DNA from: Alistipes onderdonkii
GTDB taxonomy: Bacteria; Bacteroidota; Bacteroidia; Bacteroidales; Rikenellaceae
NCBI RefSeq assembly: GCF_025145285.1
Contig: NZ_CP102251.1
Coordinates: 3,720,001-3,784,000, forward strand
Length of the DNA stretch: 64,000 nucleotides
Direction: 5' to 3'
Positions 7,869 through 17,043 of this stretch are shown here, one piece after another. The notes under the pieces were generated by a model. It was given only the letters and a program-made list of their open reading frames with translations, made no database searches and was not told the DNA's origin. Both the position numbers and the translations under genes were made by a program. Every line of letters starts with the position of its first letter. Position 1 is the first letter of the stretch.

Positions 7869-10172
7869 ATGAAAAAACCAAGCAAAGTTATGAGACGGAC
7901 ATTTCTTTTACTCGTATGCGCCCTGGCGCTTTTTTCCGTGAAACAGACCTGCGGGCAAATTGTGCGGGGAAGGGTGGTCGACCAGGAGCGGCAGCCCGTG
8001 GTCGGGGTCGCGGTAGTGATGCTCGACACCGACTCGACCTACCTCGCGGCCGCGGCATCGGATGCCGACGGGCGTTTCGCCATCGCATCGGAGGTACGCC
8101 CCTACCGGCTGCTGTTCCAGCACCTCGCCTATGAGATGCAAACGCTTATGTCGGAGCACGACGAAGCCGGCGAGGTCGTCCTGCATGAATATACGAATGC
8201 GCTCGACGCCGTGGTCGTAGAGGGCGAAAAACCCATCGTGCGGGTCGAAGAGGGGCGGCTGGCCTATGACCTGGAAGCCGTATCGAAAGGCAAGGCGGTG
8301 AACAATGCCTACTAAGCCCTCACCCAGCTGCCGGGCGTCAGCGAACAGGACGGCGGGCTGATGCTTGCCGGCGCCGGGGGTGTCACGGTGATCCTGAACG
8401 GGAAGCCCTCGACGATGAGCGCCGAGCAGTTGGCATCGCTGCTGCGCTCGACACCCGTCGAACGGATCGAGAAGGCCGAAGTGATGTACAGCACGCCGCC
8501 GCAGTACCATGTGCGCGGCGCGGCGATCAACCTCGTCCTGCGGCGCAGCCACGACTACTCGTTTTCGGGGGAAGTACACGCCAACTATACCAACCGGTTT
8601 TACAGCAACTGGGATGCCGGGGGCAACTTCGCCTTCTCCTCGCCCGAGTGGTCGGCCGACGTAACCTATTCGGCTGGGCAGGCCAAGACCAAACGGATCA
8701 TCGACCTCTACTCGCGGCATACGCTCGCGGACGGAGAGCATGAAATCGCCCAGAGGCAGAATATCACCAGCAAAGGGACATGGCACCGGCTGAGGGCTGC
8801 CGCAGAATACGCCCCGCAGGGCAAAGGACGCCTGAGCATTGCCTATACGGGCGCATACACCCCGCATACGAGCGGCCTCGTACGTGCCGACGGCAACCTG
8901 GTCAACTCGGTCAGCTCGCCCGGGGGCGACAACACGATGCACAACGCTGCGCTGCGCTACACGTCGGCCTCCGGGCTCGACCTCTCGGCGGACTACACGC
9001 ATTACAGCTCGTGGCAGCTGGCCGCCATGCGGAACAGGTACGCCGACGGCAGCCGGACAGCGTTCGACGTGGTTTCGGGGCAGTCCGTCGACCGGGTAAA
9101 TGTCAGCGCCGACCAGTCGCACGACCTGGGCAATGGCTGGGGCATGACCTACGGCGGCATCTTCAGCTGGGCGGGCGACCACGACTACCAGCGTTACAGG
9201 CTCCACGAGGGCGACATCGCCACCGTCGATACCGATTCGCACCTCGACGAATACACGGGCAACCTCTACGCCGGGGTGAGCAGGCAGTTCGCCAAGGGGA
9301 GTTTCTCGCTGTCGCTGGCCGGGGAATACTACCGCGCGGGGGACTACGACAACTGGTCGCTCTACCCGCAGGCGACCCTGCTCCTGACACCCGCAGAGAA
9401 ACATCTCGTACAGATTTCGCTCTCGTCGGACAAGACCTATCCCTCGTACTGGGAGATGCAGCAGTCGACCTCCTACATCGACGGCTATTCGGAGATCCGG
9501 GGCACGCCCGGACTGCGGCCGTCGAAAAGCTACAACGGCCAGGCAATGTACATGTATAAGCAGAAGTATATCTTCATGCTGTTCTGGAACGAGATGCCCG
9601 ACTACTTCAACCAAACCGCCTGGCAGGCCCCGGATCGCCTGGCATTGGTCTACCAGACGCTCAACTGGAACACCAACCGCCAGTGGGGCGCCAACGTCAT
9701 CGTACCGCTGCGCCTGGGCAAATGGCTCGATTCCCGGCTGACGCTGACCGGGATGCGGATGACCCAGCGCTGCGACGCCTTTCACGACCTGGCGTTCGAC
9801 CGCTCCAAATGGCTGGGGGTGGTGCGCATGGACAACACGATCCGTCTGAGCCGCAAGCCCGACCTGACGCTCGACCTCTCGGGCTACTATCAGAGCGCGG
9901 CCATCCAGGGGACATACGACATCGACCCTTCGTGGAGCGTCAACGCAGGTGCCAAGTGGACGTTCGACAAGAGCCGGGCGAGCCTCTCGGTGCGCTGCAA
10001 CGACATTTTCGAAAGTTCGCTCCCGTTCGCCAAAGTCCGTTACAAGGGACAGTACCTCGACATGGATTCCGGCACGTACACCCGTTCGGTGACGGTGCAT
10101 TTCTCCTACCGTTTCGGCACATACAAGGAGAAGCGGCACAAGACGGTCGACACGTCGAGGTTCGGGCATTGA
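7869..10172 (+). pseudogene. TonB-receptor-type outer membrane barrel protein, interrupted by an in-frame stop
   Basis: One frame runs from the ATG at 7869 to 10172 (about 767 codons) apart from a TAA at 8313-8315. Both halves are in the same frame and together make one normal family member: signal peptide, a carboxypeptidase-regulatory-like fold (IVRGRVVDQERQPVVGVAV), a plug-like region (KGKAVNNAY, stop, ALTQLPGVSEQDGG) and a long beta-barrel ending YRFGTYKE. Homologues read NAY-(D/E)-AL-x-x-LPGV here, so a GAA or GAG to TAA change is the simplest explanation. It could be a real nonsense mutation or a sequence error. A restart at 8361 would lack signal peptide and plug start. The TPR-HTH gene upstream probably served it. 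Confidence 0.75.
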
Positions 10173-10333
10173 CCCGTCCGCGGCCGGGAAGGGCCGTAAA
10201 GGTAACATGCAGGCGGAATTCGATACGCAGCCCCAGTGCGGAAAACGAAGCCCGCAGGCTGCAGGGGGGGGGCAATGCGAAGCGCCGCCATGTCGATCGG
10301 CACGGCGGCGCTTGCGCACCCACAGCACGGCCG

Positions 10334-11794
10334 CTACGGCTGCCGGCTCTGCTGCATCGCCTCGACGAGCCGCTCCAGCGACCGGAGTTCCCCGGGCGTG
10401 GGGCGGGGAGCGTCCATACTCACGATGCGGTGCTGCCGGTCGAGGAGGACATAACGGGGAATCGACTTGATTTCGAGGAACTTCACCATCGGGGAATCCC
10501 ACTTTCCGGGACAGAGGTAGGAATTATCAGTCACACCGTACTTCCCGGCCGCATCCTGCCATGCCTCCCGATCCTCGTCGATCGAAATACAGAGGTAGCC
10601 GACGCCGGCCTCCGACAAATATTTCCTGGCAGCCTCGGATTGCTGTATATCGATGATGCAGCCGCCGCACCAGCTGGCCCAGAAATCGAGGTACAGGGGG
10701 CGGCCTTCATACTGCGCCAGCACGTCGGCCAATGTCATTTGCCGCTCCGAACCGAGCGCCTGCAGCATCGTCTGCCGCAGCGCCTCGTCCGGGAAGGGCA
10801 TGTTCCGGTTACAGTAGAACTCCTTTGCCCGGGAGATGTAGTTCAGGTAGGCGGTATCGCGGATCGTGCGCCCGGCCCGGTCGATGGCCGCCAGCAACGC
10901 CTCTTCGTAATAGGGGAGCTGCTGTACGGCATAATACCCGACCATCAGGGCCGTCAGGTAGTCGCGCAGCTTGCGAGGGGCCTTGCGGATGCCGGCATAC
11001 ACCGCATCGAAATTCTTTTCCGGTTCGGGCACGGCGTGGCGTATGTATTTGTTCACCAGCGCCGTGGCATAGGAGGAGGTTCCCATCAGGCTGTCCGAAA
11101 GCCCGATACCGTCCAGGTATCCCGCAGGCAGCTCCGCCCCGGATTCCTTTTCGGCCGCAGTGCAAAGGCTGTTGTAGAGGTCGAGGTCGAACTGCAACCG
11201 CCGCAGGGCGACGTATTCGTCGGAAAGGGTCATCCGCATCCGGCAGCTGTCCAGGAAATCGCGTTTCCGCTGCCGGAAAGCTTCCAGTTCGGATTTGTAC
11301 TTGCCGAGGTCGCCATCCGTCACGCGGGGATAGGATTTGTACGGGAATGCCTCTTCGAGCAGAAACCCGCAGGCGTTATCCTGCCGTCCGACCTCCGCCA
11401 GGCGGGGACGGACGCTGCTGAATCCCGGGATCCGCGTGTCGGCCACCCTTTGCAGTTCCAGCGAATCGCCCGGCAGCAACAGGAAATCGCCGCTCCAGGC
11501 CATCGCGAACGTGGAATCCCACACAGGCATGACGGAGACCGTCGTAGGCTTGTTTATCTCCAGTTCGATCAGCGCAATGCCGTCGCTGTAGGCGGCTTCG
11601 GCGTAGTCGCCGAAGGGCGCTAATTTACTGTACGGGAAAAGCCTGTTCGAAGTGACCTGGTAGGAGGGGAGGCTTTGCCAGAGCGTATCGACCTGGCAAT
11701 ACAGATAGGTTTTTCGCATCGGGAGGGGCTTTTCAGCACATCCCGCCACCATGACGGACAGGATCACACCTGCCCAGAGAAGCTTTTTTTTCAT
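10334..11794 (-). CDS. Lipoprotein with C-terminal thioredoxin fold (TlpA-like)
   Basis: A 486-residue lipoprotein (VMVAGC, Cys19). The first about 340 residues are helical and not assignable by eye. The last about 145 form a thioredoxin-like domain with the redox motif in DFWASWCGGC, followed by CISIDEDREAW. This is the layout of Bacteroidetes TlpA/ResA-like thiol-disulfide oxidoreductases anchored in the periplasm. Convergent with the broken receptor gene. Substrates are unknown. Confidence 0.8.
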   Translation of the reverse strand: MKKKLLWAGVILSVMVAGCAEKPLPMRKTYLYCQVDTLWQSLPSYQVTSNRLFPYSKLAPFGDYAEAAYSDGIALIELEINKPTTVSVMPVWDSTFAMAWSGDFLLLPGDSLELQRVADTRIPGFSSVRPRLAEVGRQDNACGFLLEEAFPYKSYPRVTDGDLGKYKSELEAFRQRKRDFLDSCRMRMTLSDEYVALRRLQFDLDLYNSLCTAAEKESGAELPAGYLDGIGLSDSLMGTSSYATALVNKYIRHAVPEPEKNFDAVYAGIRKAPRKLRDYLTALMVGYYAVQQLPYYEEALLAAIDRAGRTIRDTAYLNYISRAKEFYCNRNMPFPDEALRQTMLQALGSERQMTLADVLAQYEGRPLYLDFWASWCGGCIIDIQQSEAARKYLSEAGVGYLCISIDEDREAWQDAAGKYGVTDNSYLCPGKWDSPMVKFLEIKSIPRYVLLDRQHRIVSMDAPRPTPGELRSLERLVEAMQQSRQP

Positions 11795-11904
11795 CGCCGC
11801 AAGGTTTTAGGTTCCATAAAGTTAAGCGAAAAAATACGAACGGCCAAGGATTCTTCTAATTTTTTAGTAGTTCGGCTGCAAAAAAATCGTTCCCGCAGGG
11901 CACG

Positions 11905-11931
11905 AAAAAGGGCCGTCGCAAAAGACGGCCC
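11905..11931 (-). terminator. Intrinsic terminator of tRNA-Leu
   Basis: On the minus strand GGGCCGTC and GACGGCCC pair (8 bp, loop of 6) and are followed by five T residues, three bases after the tRNA-Leu 3' end. Confidence 0.8.
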
Positions 11932-11933
11932 TG

Positions 11934-12019
11934 TACTCGGAGCGGGAATCGAACCCGCACGACCATTGCTGGTCACAGGATTTTAAGTCCGGCGTGTCTA
12001 CCTATTCCACCATCCGAGC
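11934..12019 (-). tRNA. tRNA-Leu (anticodon UAA)
   Basis: An 86-base long-variable-arm tRNA on the minus strand. The acceptor arms GCTCGGA and TCCGAGT pair (last pair G-T) with discriminator A. The D-arm has GGTGGAATAGGTAGACAC, the anticodon loop CTTAAAA gives anticodon TAA, and the T-arm is GCGGGTTCGATTCCCGC. No CCA is encoded. Confidence 0.95.
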
Positions 12020-12045
12020 CACTGCCTTTCGGCGAAAGGCGTCGG

Positions 12046-12077
12046 CAAAAGTACGAAAATTTTACGATTCGCCAAAA
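12046..12077 (-). promoter_or_regulatory. Promoter of tRNA-Leu
   Basis: On the minus strand TTTG (12074-12077), a 20-base spacer and TACTTTTG (12046-12053) fit the Bacteroidetes consensus. It overlaps the 3' end of miaA, so the tRNA has its own promoter. Confidence 0.65.
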
Positions 12078-12973
12078 TCTATATAATTTATAATCGCCCC
12101 CGTCTGGTCGGGGCCGAACCAGCGGATTTCCGCGTCGCGGCGGAACCAGGTAAGCTGCCGTTTGGCATATCGGCGCGAATTGCGCTTGATAAGTTCCACG
12201 GCCTGGTCGTAGGAGATGCGGCCGTCGAAATAGTCGAAGAACTCCCGGTAGCCGACCGTCTGCAAGGCATTCAGACCGCGGTAGGGGTACATCGCACGCG
12301 CCTCGGCTTCGAGGCCGTCGGCAAGCATCTGCCCGACACGGCGGTCGATGCGTCCGTACAACTCCTCGCGCGGCATGTCGATGCCGACCTTCACGATACC
12401 GAAACCGCGCTCGCGGCGCCGCCCAGTCCGCAGCCGCGAGTAGGGCTGCCCGGTTTGCAGGCAGACTTCCAGTGCCCGGACGACGCGCGCAGGGTTGCTG
12501 CGGTCGACCACCGCATAATAATCCGGATCGAGCGTCCGCAACTGTCCGGCAAGGGCTTCGAGCCCTTCAGTGCGGAGCCGCACCGCCAATTCGCGGCGCA
12601 GGTTTTCATCGGCCTGCGGCAGGTCGTCCATGCCTTCGCACAACGCCTTGACATAAAGCCCCGAGCCCCCGACGGCAACGACGCAGTCATGCCCGGCGAA
12701 CAGTCTTTCGAGGCAGGCGAGGGCCTGCGTTTCGTACTCGCCGCAGCTCAGGTTATCCGCGAGGTCGTGCGATGCTATAAAATGGTGTTCGACGGCTTGC
12801 AATTGGTCTGCCGTAGGCTGGGCCGTACCGATCGGCAAGCCGCGGTACATCTGGCGGGAGTCGGTGGAAAGGATGGGTGCACCGTAGTGCAGGGCGATGC
12901 GGATGCTCAGATCCGTCTTGCCCGAACCGGTCGGGCCGACAATGACGACGAGCCGCTTAGTACTCGTCGTCAT
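12062..12973 (-). CDS. miaA: tRNA dimethylallyltransferase
   Basis: A 303-residue IPP transferase that adds a dimethylallyl group to A37 of tRNAs reading codons that begin with U. The P-loop GPTGSGKTD lies at residues 13-21, followed by the substrate motif STDSRQMYRGLPIGTA, and the C-terminal half has YRGLNALQTVGYREFFDY and RRYAKRQLTWFRRD. Length is normal. The start overlaps the end of the upstream pRiA4b-like gene by 17 bases, suggesting translational coupling. Confidence 0.97.
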   Translation of the reverse strand: MTTSTKRLVVIVGPTGSGKTDLSIRIALHYGAPILSTDSRQMYRGLPIGTAQPTADQLQAVEHHFIASHDLADNLSCGEYETQALACLERLFAGHDCVVAVGGSGLYVKALCEGMDDLPQADENLRRELAVRLRTEGLEALAGQLRTLDPDYYAVVDRSNPARVVRALEVCLQTGQPYSRLRTGRRRERGFGIVKVGIDMPREELYGRIDRRVGQMLADGLEAEARAMYPYRGLNALQTVGYREFFDYFDGRISYDQAVELIKRNSRRYAKRQLTWFRRDAEIRWFGPDQTGAIINYIDFGES

Positions 12974-13463
12974 AATTGTCGTCGCCCTCGAAATCGTTGA
13001 ATTCCCCCATCACCTCGTCGAAAATCGAGCCTTCGCCCGCGGTGGCCGTCTTCGACGGGTCGTACTGGTCGGGGGCATCGGCCCGGGCGTATATCTCGCG
13101 CGGATAGGAGCCGTCTTTGGGCATCTCGTATGTCCCGGTCAGTTCGAGGAAGTAGGCCCGATCGCCGAACATGTCGAAAAGGTAGATCAGCCGGTCGCGG
13201 TTGTTGTGGATGATCTGCCCCAGAGTCACGCTCTCCATCGCCGCAGGGGCCCCTTCCGAGCCGTCGTCCATATCCATGAGGGTGAACTCGCGCAGTTTTT
13301 CCCAGCGCTCGTCCGCCGTGAAGAACGACGCCATGCACTCCTCGTATTCGAGCGAGCGGAGGATGAAATTATGGAAATCGAGCAACGTCATGTCGTACGG
13401 CACTTCGTAATCGCGCACGAAGTTGTCGTTCTCATCGCTCAGCATCCGGAATCGGAAAACCAT
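12957..13463 (-). CDS. Plasmid pRiA4b ORF-3-like protein
   Basis: A 168-residue cytoplasmic protein with the fold pattern of the pRiA4b ORF-3 / IS1096 passenger-like family (MVFRFRMLSDENDNFVRDYE, LLDFHNFILRSL, YLFDMFGD) and a very acidic tail. Its function is unknown. I chose the MVFRF start because relatives begin there. ATGs at 13469 and 13487 are alternatives, but 13487 would leave only about five bases of leader after the promoter. In Bacteroidetes the gene often sits just before miaA, as here. Confidence 0.75.
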   Translation of the reverse strand: MVFRFRMLSDENDNFVRDYEVPYDMTLLDFHNFILRSLEYEECMASFFTADERWEKLREFTLMDMDDGSEGAPAAMESVTLGQIIHNNRDRLIYLFDMFGDRAYFLELTGTYEMPKDGSYPREIYARADAPDQYDPSKTATAGEGSIFDEVMGEFNDFEGDDNYDDEY

Positions 13464-13496
13464 TGACATAGCTTGTAATTTTTGCATTTCCTACTA

Positions 13497-13527
13497 CAAA
13501 GATAGTACAAAAAGGGAAAATGCAAAA
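13497..13527 (-). promoter_or_regulatory. Promoter of the pRiA4b-like/miaA operon
   Basis: On the minus strand TTTTG, an 18-base spacer and TATCTTTG (13497-13504) fit the Bacteroidetes consensus. Confidence 0.6.
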
Positions 13528-13539
13528 CCACAGGCTGCG

Positions 13540-14664
13540 TCACTTCCGACCGAGGTACCGGGTAACAATGTCGATCAGGTAGTGGCTGCCCTGCGGGTTC
13601 TCCGCCCCGGGAGCTACGTAGTCGTGGTGGAATTCCCACCAGAAAGCCCCCAGGTAGCCGCCGGCCTTGATCCATTCGATCTTGCTGCGTATCGAAGAGG
13701 GGTTGTCGATGGTCACGAATTCCGTTCTGTCCGGCGAGAAATAGTAGGACACCTCGGCTGCCGGGTCGTACTCCTCCGTCCAGCCGTTTGCGAGCCGGGG
13801 CAGGAACTCCTTGTAGGTGATATACGAACCGTAGTCGCGCAGCGGCCCGTCGGCTTTCTGCCCGGGCTTCAACCCTTTGTAATAGAACCCGTAGTTGGCC
13901 AGCCCGAGGCAGAGCTTCCGCTTGTCGAAGACTTTCCAGTGTTCCAGCTTCGACCGCATACGCTCCATCGAGGTGTTGTGCGAAGGGGTGCTGCCCCATA
14001 CGCCGTCGCACATGTCATAGGACATGATATTTATCCAGTCGACCGCCCCGGCCAGCCTGTCGGCCAGCGCCGGGTCGTACTCGTGGTCGATGCTGAGGGC
14101 CGTGGTCAGGTAGTAATAACGCCCGGTGCGTTCCGAGAGTTCGTCGAACCGTTCGCGCAGCAGGGCCATCATGCGGGCATGCAACTCCTTGTCCAGCGTG
14201 ATCTCCCAGTCCATGTCGATGCCGTCGTAACCGTTCTTTTCGACCAGGCGCACCATATACCCGACAAACTTGGCGATCCGATCCGGATTCTCCAGCAGAG
14301 GAAGGAACTCCTGCTGCCCGCCGAAGCACAACAGGATCCTGGCCCCGGCGGCATGCGCCTTTTCGATCATGGAGGGCACGAGCGCCATCTTGCCTCCCTG
14401 CTTCAGGTAGTCGAACTGCGTGGCATAGGCGTCGACGGCATCCTGCGGCCGGTCGAAATCCAGCCCGGCCCACTCAGGCGTAGCCATCAGGTAGATGAAC
14501 TGGAAGGCATCGTACCCCGGGTTCGTGAGTTCCGCTTCGCTCAGGAGGCTCTCCACCGAATAGGCAGCATGTATGAAGTCGGGGATTACGGGGGCCGGTT
14601 TGCGGGCATACGATGCAGAGCCGGCGACAAATAACGAAACGACTAACAAGACGAGCTTTTTCAT
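13540..14664 (-). CDS. Secreted GH18-family glycoside hydrolase (chitinase-like)
   Basis: A 374-residue exported protein (signal peptide to about residue 20) with a GH18 TIM barrel. The signature DGIDMDWE at 147-154 has all three Asp and the catalytic Glu154, so it should be active. ILLCFGGQ is the second conserved strand and INIMSYD a later one. GH18 enzymes cleave beta-1,4-linked GlcNAc polymers or core GlcNAc-GlcNAc of N-glycans. Which applies here cannot be told. It has its own -7 box at 14693-14700 and no linked SusC/D genes. Confidence 0.85.
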   Translation of the reverse strand: MKKLVLLVVSLFVAGSASYARKPAPVIPDFIHAAYSVESLLSEAELTNPGYDAFQFIYLMATPEWAGLDFDRPQDAVDAYATQFDYLKQGGKMALVPSMIEKAHAAGARILLCFGGQQEFLPLLENPDRIAKFVGYMVRLVEKNGYDGIDMDWEITLDKELHARMMALLRERFDELSERTGRYYYLTTALSIDHEYDPALADRLAGAVDWINIMSYDMCDGVWGSTPSHNTSMERMRSKLEHWKVFDKRKLCLGLANYGFYYKGLKPGQKADGPLRDYGSYITYKEFLPRLANGWTEEYDPAAEVSYYFSPDRTEFVTIDNPSSIRSKIEWIKAGGYLGAFWWEFHHDYVAPGAENPQGSHYLIDIVTRYLGRK

Positions 14665-14692
14665 GATAAATCAAATGTTTTATATTCGGCTT

Positions 14693-14700
14693 CAAATATA
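14693..14700 (-). promoter_or_regulatory. -7 box TATATTTG of the GH18 gene
   Basis: TATATTTG on the minus strand, 28 bases before the ATG at 14664, inside a strongly AT-rich 105-base gap between two same-strand genes. Confidence 0.55.
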
Positions 14701-14769
14701 ATAATTTTTACTACATTTTCATCCGAATATAATATTATTTATCAATAAAAGCTCAAATCATAATACAAT

Positions 14770-15756
14770 TCACAAACAAGATGTCGTAAGGAAGGCCATG
14801 ACGTCCCTGTCGTCGGGGTAATCCGTCAGCGCAGGGGACTGTGCATGGCCGAAATCCACACGGCGGCGGCAGGCAATGCACTCCGAAACGACGCATTGCA
14901 ATCCGGCATCGTGCTCTGCGAGCCATGCCCCGACCTCGGCGGGTGATTTGTAAAACGAATAATTGATCCGGCTCAACGCCGCGGGAAAGGCCCGCTCTTC
15001 GACGGCCACGGCAGCTCCCAGGTCGCGGAACGGCTGTCCGCCCATCGTCAGGAGGGCTTTCTGCTGGCGGTAAGAGTTCCTGTATTTCACATTCACCTCC
15101 GGCATCCGCAGCTGCAGGTCATAGCCCTCGGGCAGGAAAAGCAGCGACACGCTGCGGCAGCCCAGTCCGGAATAAGCCCAGATGTCGTCGGCCAATGCAG
15201 TGAGCTGCGCGGGGGTTTCCCGGCCGCCGAGCACCGCGACCGACTGGCGGTTACCGCGCAGCAGGGCGGGAATGCCCGCATACTGCGCCCGGAAATAGCG
15301 GTTGGCATTGTCGCTGCCCGTAGCGATCACGGCATCGGGCGATGTGCTGCCGTCGTAAAATTCCACCGGAACCTGCGGGTCGATTCCGCGCAGCAACCCG
15401 ATGACATATTCCATCAGGACGGTATCTTTGGCCGATGGTTTTACGAGGCACCTGTGCCCTGCGGCGAGCACGCACAGCATATCGAAAAATCCGACCAGCG
15501 GGATATTCCCGGCCATGACGACCAGCACGCGCCGGGGCTCGGCGACAGGAACGGGGTAGGGCGCCAGCCACTCCGCGAGTACGTCGCGCCGGAGCATTAC
15601 GCCGGCGACGGCCGCAACGGCGCGGCGAATGTCCGCAGGCGTAAACCAGCCGTTTTCCCGGCACGCACGCCCGATTACCTCCCGCGTGCGGGCGTCGTCG
15701 CCGAAACCGCGCAGGCGGCACCCGAGCCGTGAAAAGAGTCCGATGGCATTTTTCAT
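14770..15756 (-). CDS. Acyl-CoA reductase-like protein (LuxC family fold)
   Basis: A 328-residue aldehyde-dehydrogenase-like protein of the LuxC acyl-CoA reductase family that is widespread in Bacteroidetes. Visible motifs are VVMAGNIPLVGFFD (cofactor-binding region, about 79-92), LVKPSAKD, and YSGLGCRSVS, where Cys200 is the candidate nucleophile. It lacks lux partner genes, so bioluminescence is not implied. Reduction of a fatty acyl thioester or similar is the family inference. Divergent from a nitroreductase gene. Confidence 0.75.
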   Translation of the reverse strand: MKNAIGLFSRLGCRLRGFGDDARTREVIGRACRENGWFTPADIRRAVAAVAGVMLRRDVLAEWLAPYPVPVAEPRRVLVVMAGNIPLVGFFDMLCVLAAGHRCLVKPSAKDTVLMEYVIGLLRGIDPQVPVEFYDGSTSPDAVIATGSDNANRYFRAQYAGIPALLRGNRQSVAVLGGRETPAQLTALADDIWAYSGLGCRSVSLLFLPEGYDLQLRMPEVNVKYRNSYRQQKALLTMGGQPFRDLGAAVAVEERAFPAALSRINYSFYKSPAEVGAWLAEHDAGLQCVVSECIACRRRVDFGHAQSPALTDYPDDRDVMAFLTTSCL

Positions 15757-15810
15757 GGTGCAAAGATAGCGTTTCGCAGCGGAATATGCACATTTTATCC
15801 GAAGTTGTGC

Positions 15811-15818
15811 TATATTTG
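15811..15818 (+). promoter_or_regulatory. -7 box TATATTTG of the nitroreductase gene
   Basis: TATATTTG lies 29 bases before the ATG at 15848, in the 91-base gap between divergent genes. Confidence 0.55.
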
Positions 15819-15847
15819 CATGGAGGGATCATAAACCGGTAAAGACC

Positions 15848-16450
15848 ATGGAAAGGACATTCAAAGAGGCACTCCGCCACCGCCGCAGCTACTACGCATT
15901 AGCTCCGGAATCGCCCATAGACGACACACGGATCGAAGAAATCGTGCGTTTTGCCATAAAACACGTCCCGTCGGCCTTCAATTCGCAGTCGACACGTGCC
16001 GTGCTGCTGCTTCACGAGCACCACGACGAATTGTGGAAGATCGTGAAGCGCACCCTGCGGGCAATCGTCCCCGAAGGGGCATTCGCACGCACCGAGGAGA
16101 AGATCGAGCACAGCTTCGCAGCCGGGTACGGCACCGTACTTTTCTTCGAGGACACGGATGTCGTCCGCAGCCTGCAACAACAGTTTCCGGGCTATGCAGG
16201 GAATTTCCCGGTATGGTCGGAGCAGACGTCGGCCATGCACCAGCTGGCAGTCTGGACGATGCTGGAAGACGCAGGGTTGGGGGCATCGCTCCAACATTAC
16301 AACCCGCTAATCGACGATGAGGTGCGCAAGCGCTGGAGCCTGCCCAGGGAGTGGAAACTCATCGCGCAAATGCCGTTCGGAACACCCGCCGGCGAACCGG
16401 GCGAAAAGACGTTCAAACCGCTGGACGAACGCATCAGGGTGTTCAGATAA
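15848..16450 (+). CDS. Nitroreductase-family flavoprotein
   Basis: A 200-residue FMN-dependent oxidoreductase. The N-terminal RRSYYAL and the PSAFNSQSTR segment match FMN-binding parts of the family, and WTMLEDAGLGASLQHYNPL is the conserved central helix. The best resemblance is to the small YdgI/oxygen-insensitive group. Physiological substrate unknown. It ends about 100 bases before tRNA-Gly. Confidence 0.85.
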   Translation: MERTFKEALRHRRSYYALAPESPIDDTRIEEIVRFAIKHVPSAFNSQSTRAVLLLHEHHDELWKIVKRTLRAIVPEGAFARTEEKIEHSFAAGYGTVLFFEDTDVVRSLQQQFPGYAGNFPVWSEQTSAMHQLAVWTMLEDAGLGASLQHYNPLIDDEVRKRWSLPREWKLIAQMPFGTPAGEPGEKTFKPLDERIRVFR

Positions 16451-16502
16451 GGGGACGGAGCCCGGCTTCAGGACAAAAATTCCGCAGAATAGCCCTTAAA
16501 AA

Positions 16503-16533
16503 TTTGGAGATTCGGATTTTTTATATACCTTTG
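16503..16533 (+). promoter_or_regulatory. Promoter of tRNA-Gly
   Basis: TTTG (16503-16506), a 19-base spacer and TACCTTTG (16526-16533): one of the best consensus promoters in the window, ending 25 bases before the tRNA. Confidence 0.75.
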
Positions 16534-16558
16534 CACTCGCAATTGGGAAACATGCCAT

Positions 16559-16631
16559 GCGGAAATAGCTCAGTTGGTAGAGCACAACCTTGCCAAGGTT
16601 GGGGTCGCGAGTTCGAGTCTCGTTTTCCGCT
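16559..16631 (+). tRNA. tRNA-Gly (anticodon GCC)
   Basis: 73 bases. Acceptor GCGGAAA pairs with TTTCCGC, discriminator T. The anticodon stem CAACC/GGTTG encloses the loop TTGCCAA with anticodon GCC at 16592-16594. The T-arm is GCGAGTTCGAGTCTCGT. No CCA is encoded. Confidence 0.97.
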
Positions 16632-16635
16632 CTCG

Positions 16636-16674
16636 AAATCAGCAACTTACAGAAATGAAGTTGCTGATTTTTTT
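16636..16674 (+). terminator. Intrinsic terminator of tRNA-Gly
   Basis: A 13-bp stem (AAATCAGCAACTT with AAGTTGCTGATTT, loop of 9) followed by further T residues, five bases after the tRNA. Confidence 0.85.
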
Positions 16675-16981
16675 GTTTACCCGCGGCGGGAAAGAGACAA
16701 AAACGCCTTTCCATGGCCCTGGCTCCCATTGCCTCTCCATAAAACTCTCCATTGGAAACATGTTTTCCCTCCTGCGTCAAACGATGCAAATCAACGGCTT
16801 TCGAACAAATACCCCGGCAAGGACACGGTCAATAAGCCCCCGTTATACCCCTTGCGTCCCCGGGACAAACGCAGGAAACCAGTAACAGTGAAATAACCTG
16901 TCCGTCTTACGGGTTCCTGCGACTCACCGTCCGGCACGGGTCGAACGTATCGGGATAAAAACTTCCGGCCCGAGGGAGTTT
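16675..16981 (+). other. Gene-free stretch between tRNA-Gly and the restriction-modification genes
   Basis: About 300 bases with no convincing gene. It contains an inverted repeat CGCAGGAA (16870-16877) and TTCCTGCG (16914-16921). No copy of the tRNA 3' end was found on the far side of the restriction genes, so there is no visible att duplication. Confidence 0.4.
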
Positions 16982-17014
16982 TTTTGGCCGTTTGCAGGGA
17001 AAAGGGTATATTTG
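16982..17014 (+). promoter_or_regulatory. Promoter of the methyltransferase gene
   Basis: TTTTG (16982-16986), a 20-base spacer and TATATTTG (17007-17014). This places the transcription start near 17019, which rules out the upstream ATG at 16984 and supports the start at 17044. Confidence 0.7.
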
Positions 17015-17019
17015 CAGTG

Positions 17020-17033
17020 TTTCGCAAACGAAA
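17020..17033 (+). promoter_or_regulatory. Inverted repeat at the transcription start: candidate operator
   Basis: TTTCG-CAAA-CGAAA is a perfect 5-4-5 inverted repeat directly after the -7 box and before the start codon. A protein bound here would block transcription. The methyltransferase carries its own HTH, so autorepression is a reasonable inference. Confidence 0.4.
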
Positions 17034-17043
17034 TAACCATACA

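Noticed and set aside
12957..13463. Insertion sequence passenger gene
   Set aside because: Although the family name recalls IS1096, no transposase or inverted ends are present and the gene is linked to miaA.
14770..15756. Bioluminescence locus based on the LuxC-type protein
   Set aside because: No luxA, luxB, luxD or luxE nearby; this family is common in Bacteroidetes without light production.
16984..17043. Upstream start for the methyltransferase
   Set aside because: The ATG at 16984 lies before the mapped -7 box, so it would not be transcribed.
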